From Desulfatitalea alkaliphila (GTDB taxonomy: Bacteria; Desulfobacterota; Desulfobacteria; Desulfobacterales; Desulfosarcinaceae), in the NCBI RefSeq assembly GCF_022968795.1, contig NZ_JALJRB010000021.1, positions 17,106 through 81,105 of the forward strand: a DNA stretch of 64,000 nucleotides, written 5' to 3'. The position numbers and the translations under genes were made by a program. The notes below the pieces were generated by a model, which saw nothing but the letters and a program-made list of their open reading frames with translations, had not been told where the DNA came from and did no database searches. This document shows positions 60,908 to 64,000 of this stretch, in pieces; the stretch's first letter is position 1; each line of letters begins with the position of its first letter.

Positions 60908-61831
60908 ATGTCCCTGCGCCCCCACCTCACCGGCGATCTCTTGCTGCTGCTCACGGCCATGATCTGGGGTTCGACCTTCGTGGCCCAGAAGGCCGGCATG
61001 GAACACATCGGCCCCTTCTTCTACACCGGCATCCGCTTCGCCCTGGGCGCTCTTTGCGTCACGCCGCTGATGCTGGTGTTCAGCCGCGCCGCACCACAGC
61101 TTGTCGTGCGGCCCCAAAAGCCGCCGCCCCCGCTGCTGCCCGTCGGCCTGCTGGCCGGCGCCTTGCTGTTCGGCGGCACCATTTTGCAGCAGATCGGCAT
61201 CATCCACACCACCGCTGGCAAGGCCGGTTTCATCACCGGCCTCTATGTGGTGCTGGTGCCGCTTCTGGGCATGGTGTGGCGCGTCCGCCCCGGCACCGGC
61301 GGGTGGGTCGGCGCGGTGCTGGCGGTCAGCGGCCTCTATCTGCTGACCGTCGAAGACGGTTTGACCATCGGCACCGGCGACCTGCTGGTGATGCTCTGCG
61401 CCGTCATGTACGCCCTGCACGTACTGGTCATCGGCTGGTTCGCGCCCCGCCTCGACGCCCTCAAGCTGGCGGTGCTCCAGTTCTGGGTCTGCGCCGCCAT
61501 CAGCCTGGCGGCGGGCTTTTTCGTGGAAACCTTGCGCTGGTCGGCGGTTGCCGCCGCCGCGATGCCCATCCTCTACGGCGGCCTGCTCTCCGTCGGCATC
61601 GGCTTCACCTTGCAGGTGGTGGCCCAGCGCCGCGTGCCGCCCACCCACGCCGCCATCCTCATGAGCCTGGAAACCGTGTTCGCCGTATTGGCGGGCATTG
61701 TCGTCCTGGGTGAAACCCTTTCCGGTCGCGGGTGGCAAGGATGCGCCCTCATGCTGGCGGGCATGCTGGCGTCGCAGCTTTGGGGAAGCGACAAACAGGA
61801 GGAAAAAAAGAAGGCGGCGGGCACGGGATGA
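60908..61831 (+). CDS. EamA/DMT-family transporter
   Basis: A 307-residue drug/metabolite-type transporter with ten predicted helices in two EamA halves (about 10-140 and 150-290): LLLLLTAMIWGSTFVAQKAG in the first and HAAILMSLETVFAVLAGIVVLGE in the second. The start follows the permease stop by 4 nt, so it is the fifth gene of the amino-acid transport operon and may export an amino acid or derivative. The C terminus is Lys/Glu-rich. Confidence 0.9.
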   Translation: MSLRPHLTGDLLLLLTAMIWGSTFVAQKAGMEHIGPFFYTGIRFALGALCVTPLMLVFSRAAPQLVVRPQKPPPPLLPVGLLAGALLFGGTILQQIGIIHTTAGKAGFITGLYVVLVPLLGMVWRVRPGTGGWVGAVLAVSGLYLLTVEDGLTIGTGDLLVMLCAVMYALHVLVIGWFAPRLDALKLAVLQFWVCAAISLAAGFFVETLRWSAVAAAAMPILYGGLLSVGIGFTLQVVAQRRVPPTHAAILMSLETVFAVLAGIVVLGETLSGRGWQGCALMLAGMLASQLWGSDKQEEKKKAAGTG

Positions 61832-61963
61832 CCCGTCGGGTCGGTGCGCCCGCCGCCGGCAAGGGCGCGCGAAACAATCCATTCGCATTTCAGGCGCCCG
61901 GATTTGGGCCGCAAGCAGGAATGCATGAAATGGAAAGTTATTGTTGCGCGTGCCCTGAGAAAT

Positions 61964-63607
61964 CTACCACGGATCCACGAAGGCGTGCTGGGCCGCGCCG
62001 GGGGGACGCGGCGGTAAGGACTTGAGCCCCTGCAGGAGCCACTGGCGCGTGACCGCCGGGTCGATCACCGCGTCGATTTCCAGCTGGGCGGCGGCGTTGA
62101 TGGCCTTGCCACGCTCGTACATGCCGGCCACCAACTTGTTGTACAGGGCCTCGCGCGCCTGCGGGTCTTCCACGGCGGCCAGCTCCTTTTTGAAACCGGC
62201 CTTGACCGCACCCTCCAGCCCCATGCCGCCGAACTCCCCGGTGGGCCAGGCGGCCGAGAAAAACGACTCGTGAAAGCCCCCCTTGGCCATGGCCATCACG
62301 CCCAGGCCGTAACCGCGGCGCAGCACCACGGTGAAAAAGGGCACGCTCACGTGGGACCCGACCACGAACATGCGGCACACGTGGCGCACCTGGGCCCGCT
62401 TTTCCACCTCCGGGCCCACCATGAAGCCCGGTGTGTCGCACAGCGATAGAATGGGCAGACCGTGGGCGTTGCACAGCATCATCAAGCGGGCCGCCTTGTC
62501 CGCCCCTTCGGCCTCGATGGCCCCGGCCATGTAAGCCGGGTTGTTGGCGATCACCCCCATGGGCCGCCCCTCGATGCGCAGCAGGCCGGTGACCATGGAG
62601 GGGCCGAACTTGGGCCGCAGCTCCAGGAATGAGCCGATGTCGGCCAGCCCCTCGATCACCGTGCGCACATCATAGGCCCGCCGGCGGCTTTCGGGCACCA
62701 GATCCCGCAAACGCAGCTGGTCGCCGGCTTCCCAGACGGGCAATGTGCCTTGAAAGTAAGAGAGGCATTGCCGGGCCACCGCCATGGCCTGCACGTCGTC
62801 GGCCACTTCGATGTCCACGACGCCGTTTTCGGTCTGCACCTCCATGGGTCCCACCTCTTCGGGCCGGTACACCCCCAGCCCACCACCTTCGATCATCACG
62901 GGCCCGCCCATGCCGATGTTGGAGCTGCTGGTGGCGATGATCACATCGCAGCAGCCCAGCAGGGCCGCGTTGCCCGCGAAACAGAACCCGGAGACCACGC
63001 CCACCACGGGCACGTGCCCGCTGAGGCGCGCAAAGGAGGCGAAGGTGCCCAGGTCGAGCCCGGCCACCACCACCCCGGAGGCGTCCACATCGCCGGGCCG
63101 CCCGCCGCCGCCTTCGCCCAAATAGATCAGGGGCAGTTTCTGGTCGTAGGCCAGCTTCAACATGCGGTCCATCTTCTTGTGGTTGAAGTGGCCCTGGGTG
63201 CCGGCCAGCACGGTGTAGTCGTAGGCCATGAGCATGCAGCGGCTGCGCTCCTCGGCGAACCACTGCCCGTTGACCGCGGCGACCCCGGCGATCAGGCCGT
63301 CGGCCGGGGTTTTGCGGATCAGGTCCTCCATGGAACGCCGGCTGCGCTGGGCGGCGATGGCCAAAGCCCCGTACTCGAGAAAGGTGCCCGGATCGCACAA
63401 ATCCTCCACGTTGGCCCGCGCCGTGCGCCGGTTCTGCCGCCGCCGCTTGTCCACCGCATCGGGCCGGTTGGCGTCCAGCCCGAAGGAGAGCCGCGCGTAC
63501 AACTCGGCCAATTCCGGGCGCAATCCGCCCGCCTGCGTTCCTGCCGGAGCGTTATCGTTGTTCCCTGGTGTCCCGGTCCCATCGTCATTTGAATTGAAAT
63601 CACTCAT
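61964..63607 (-). CDS. Acyl-CoA carboxylase carboxyltransferase subunit (propionyl-CoA type)
   Basis: A 547-residue carboxyltransferase with both crotonase-like halves. The N half holds RMLKLAYDQKLPLIYLGEGGGGRPGD and GFCFAGNAALLGCCD. The C half holds LMMLCNAHGLPILSLCDTPGFMVGPE and RRGYGLGVMAM. It transfers carboxyl from carboxybiotin to propionyl-CoA or a related acyl-CoA (or the reverse in decarboxylases). No biotin carboxylase or biotin carrier gene is adjacent in the window. The N-terminal 28 residues are Asn/Gly-rich and probably flexible. Confidence 0.9.
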   Translation of the reverse strand: MSDFNSNDDGTGTPGNNDNAPAGTQAGGLRPELAELYARLSFGLDANRPDAVDKRRRQNRRTARANVEDLCDPGTFLEYGALAIAAQRSRRSMEDLIRKTPADGLIAGVAAVNGQWFAEERSRCMLMAYDYTVLAGTQGHFNHKKMDRMLKLAYDQKLPLIYLGEGGGGRPGDVDASGVVVAGLDLGTFASFARLSGHVPVVGVVSGFCFAGNAALLGCCDVIIATSSSNIGMGGPVMIEGGGLGVYRPEEVGPMEVQTENGVVDIEVADDVQAMAVARQCLSYFQGTLPVWEAGDQLRLRDLVPESRRRAYDVRTVIEGLADIGSFLELRPKFGPSMVTGLLRIEGRPMGVIANNPAYMAGAIEAEGADKAARLMMLCNAHGLPILSLCDTPGFMVGPEVEKRAQVRHVCRMFVVGSHVSVPFFTVVLRRGYGLGVMAMAKGGFHESFFSAAWPTGEFGGMGLEGAVKAGFKKELAAVEDPQAREALYNKLVAGMYERGKAINAAAQLEIDAVIDPAVTRQWLLQGLKSLPPRPPGAAQHAFVDPW

Positions 63608-63782
63608 TTTTCATCAAACTCCCTGCGTCGCTGATGTGCCAACCGCCTCGTTGCGCGTCCGTATCCACGATGGTGTAAGGGGTGGCCTCGACAATACCGA
63701 AATCGAACTGCGCCACCGCCGGTGCATCAAACCCGGCATCCGTCACCCCCTGCCAATCCAGCGGATCGCCCCTGCCTATCAC
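63600..63782 (-). CDS. Possible 60-residue protein of unknown function
   Basis: A GTG-started ORF that overlaps the carboxyltransferase start by 8 nt. It reads PLDWQGVTDAGFDAPAVAQF in its first half. The composition is protein-like but no ribosome site or known motif is visible, and the frame is open upstream to a TGA near 63,893. It could be a short cotranslated leader or a fragment; low confidence. Confidence 0.25.
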   Translation of the reverse strand: MIGRGDPLDWQGVTDAGFDAPAVAQFDFGIVEATPYTIVDTDAQRGGWHISDAGSLMKNE

Positions 63783-64000
63783 AAAAAGGCGTGAGACAAC
63801 AACCGGAGAGCACGGTGAATAAAATTCAGTGAAGGTGGGTGATGATGGGCATTGCGCATTGGTGCCGGGCGATCAGGTGGAGTCGCGAAGGAAGTTTGAA
63901 GTCAGCATTGGACGTCCCTTGTTTTGCGTCTTGAACAACCGATGTGTTGAGCCATCAACGGCCCTTGTTTGGAGCGTTGAACGACCGCCGGCGGGTGGGG
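63783..64000. other. Window end, no gene recognised
   Basis: There are near-repeats GTCCCTTGTTTTGCGTCTTGAA and GCCCTTGTTTGGAGCGTTGAA about 45 nt apart, suggesting a short degenerate direct repeat. Confidence 0.3.

Overview
The window looks like chromosome of a sulfate-reducing Desulfobacterota bacterium, probably in the Desulfosarcina/Desulfobacteraceae neighbourhood (inference). The evidence is a complete qrcABCD menaquinone reductase, a ResB/CcsA cytochrome c maturation pair, an exosortase-type (XrtA-like) exopolysaccharide locus and GC-rich codon use. No rRNA, tRNA, CRISPR array, insertion sequence or phage gene was recognised.

Region 1 (about 1-21,900, all genes on the minus strand) is an exopolysaccharide locus. 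Reading with transcription, it holds a tiny PEP-CTERM-like protein behind a sigma-54-type promoter, a stand-alone receiver and a receiver-less sigma-54 activator, a degenerate AAA+ relative, a Wzz-type chain-length protein, a BY-kinase, an initiating sugar transferase, UDP-glucose dehydrogenase and UDP-glucuronate epimerase. It continues with a Wza-like export protein, an outer-membrane barrel, a polysaccharide deacetylase, NAD synthetase, a class B asparagine synthetase and a cut-off PrmC/HemK-like methyltransferase. The gaps between about 2.9 and 10.4 kb are packed with toxin-antitoxin material: two HEPN/MNT (hepT-mntA) pairs, a VapB-like antitoxin, two orphan antitoxin-like ORFs, a decayed mntA copy, and a Phd-type antitoxin with only the tail of a toxin. 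The same stretch carries nine copies of a short hairpin repeat and many blocks of G/T-rich heptanucleotide repeats. Some of these repeats lie inside coding sequence.

Region 2 (about 22,000-26,900) is housekeeping: pyrG, an exported LolA-like protein, eno and a small coiled-coil protein. Region 3 (27,100-40,730) is an MSHA-like type IVb pilus locus. A tight minus-strand operon (pilin, PilO/MshJ-like, GspL/MshI-like, MshK-like, MshL secretin, MshN-like, an unknown 164-aa protein, MshM, MshE, MshG) converges on a plus-strand gene for an 813-residue giant pseudopilin. That protein ends in seven repeats of about 50 residues, probably a beta-propeller. A/T-rich heptanucleotide repeats lie beside the stop codons here.

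Region 4 (41,200-50,830) has murA, then qrcABCD with an extra 54-residue membrane protein at the operon end, then ccsA and resB. Region 5 (51,000-64,000) has a MaoC-type hydratase, an M16 lipoprotein peptidase, a histone-H1-like winged-helix protein with a good terminator, a UvrD/PcrA-type helicase, a polar amino-acid ABC importer (ATPase, binding protein, two permeases), an EamA transporter and an acyl-CoA carboxylase carboxyltransferase subunit.

The leads I rate highest are the giant propeller pseudopilin, the minimal PEP-CTERM protein with its sigma-54 promoter, the composite heptad-plus-hairpin elements that enter genes, and the candidate fifth Qrc subunit.
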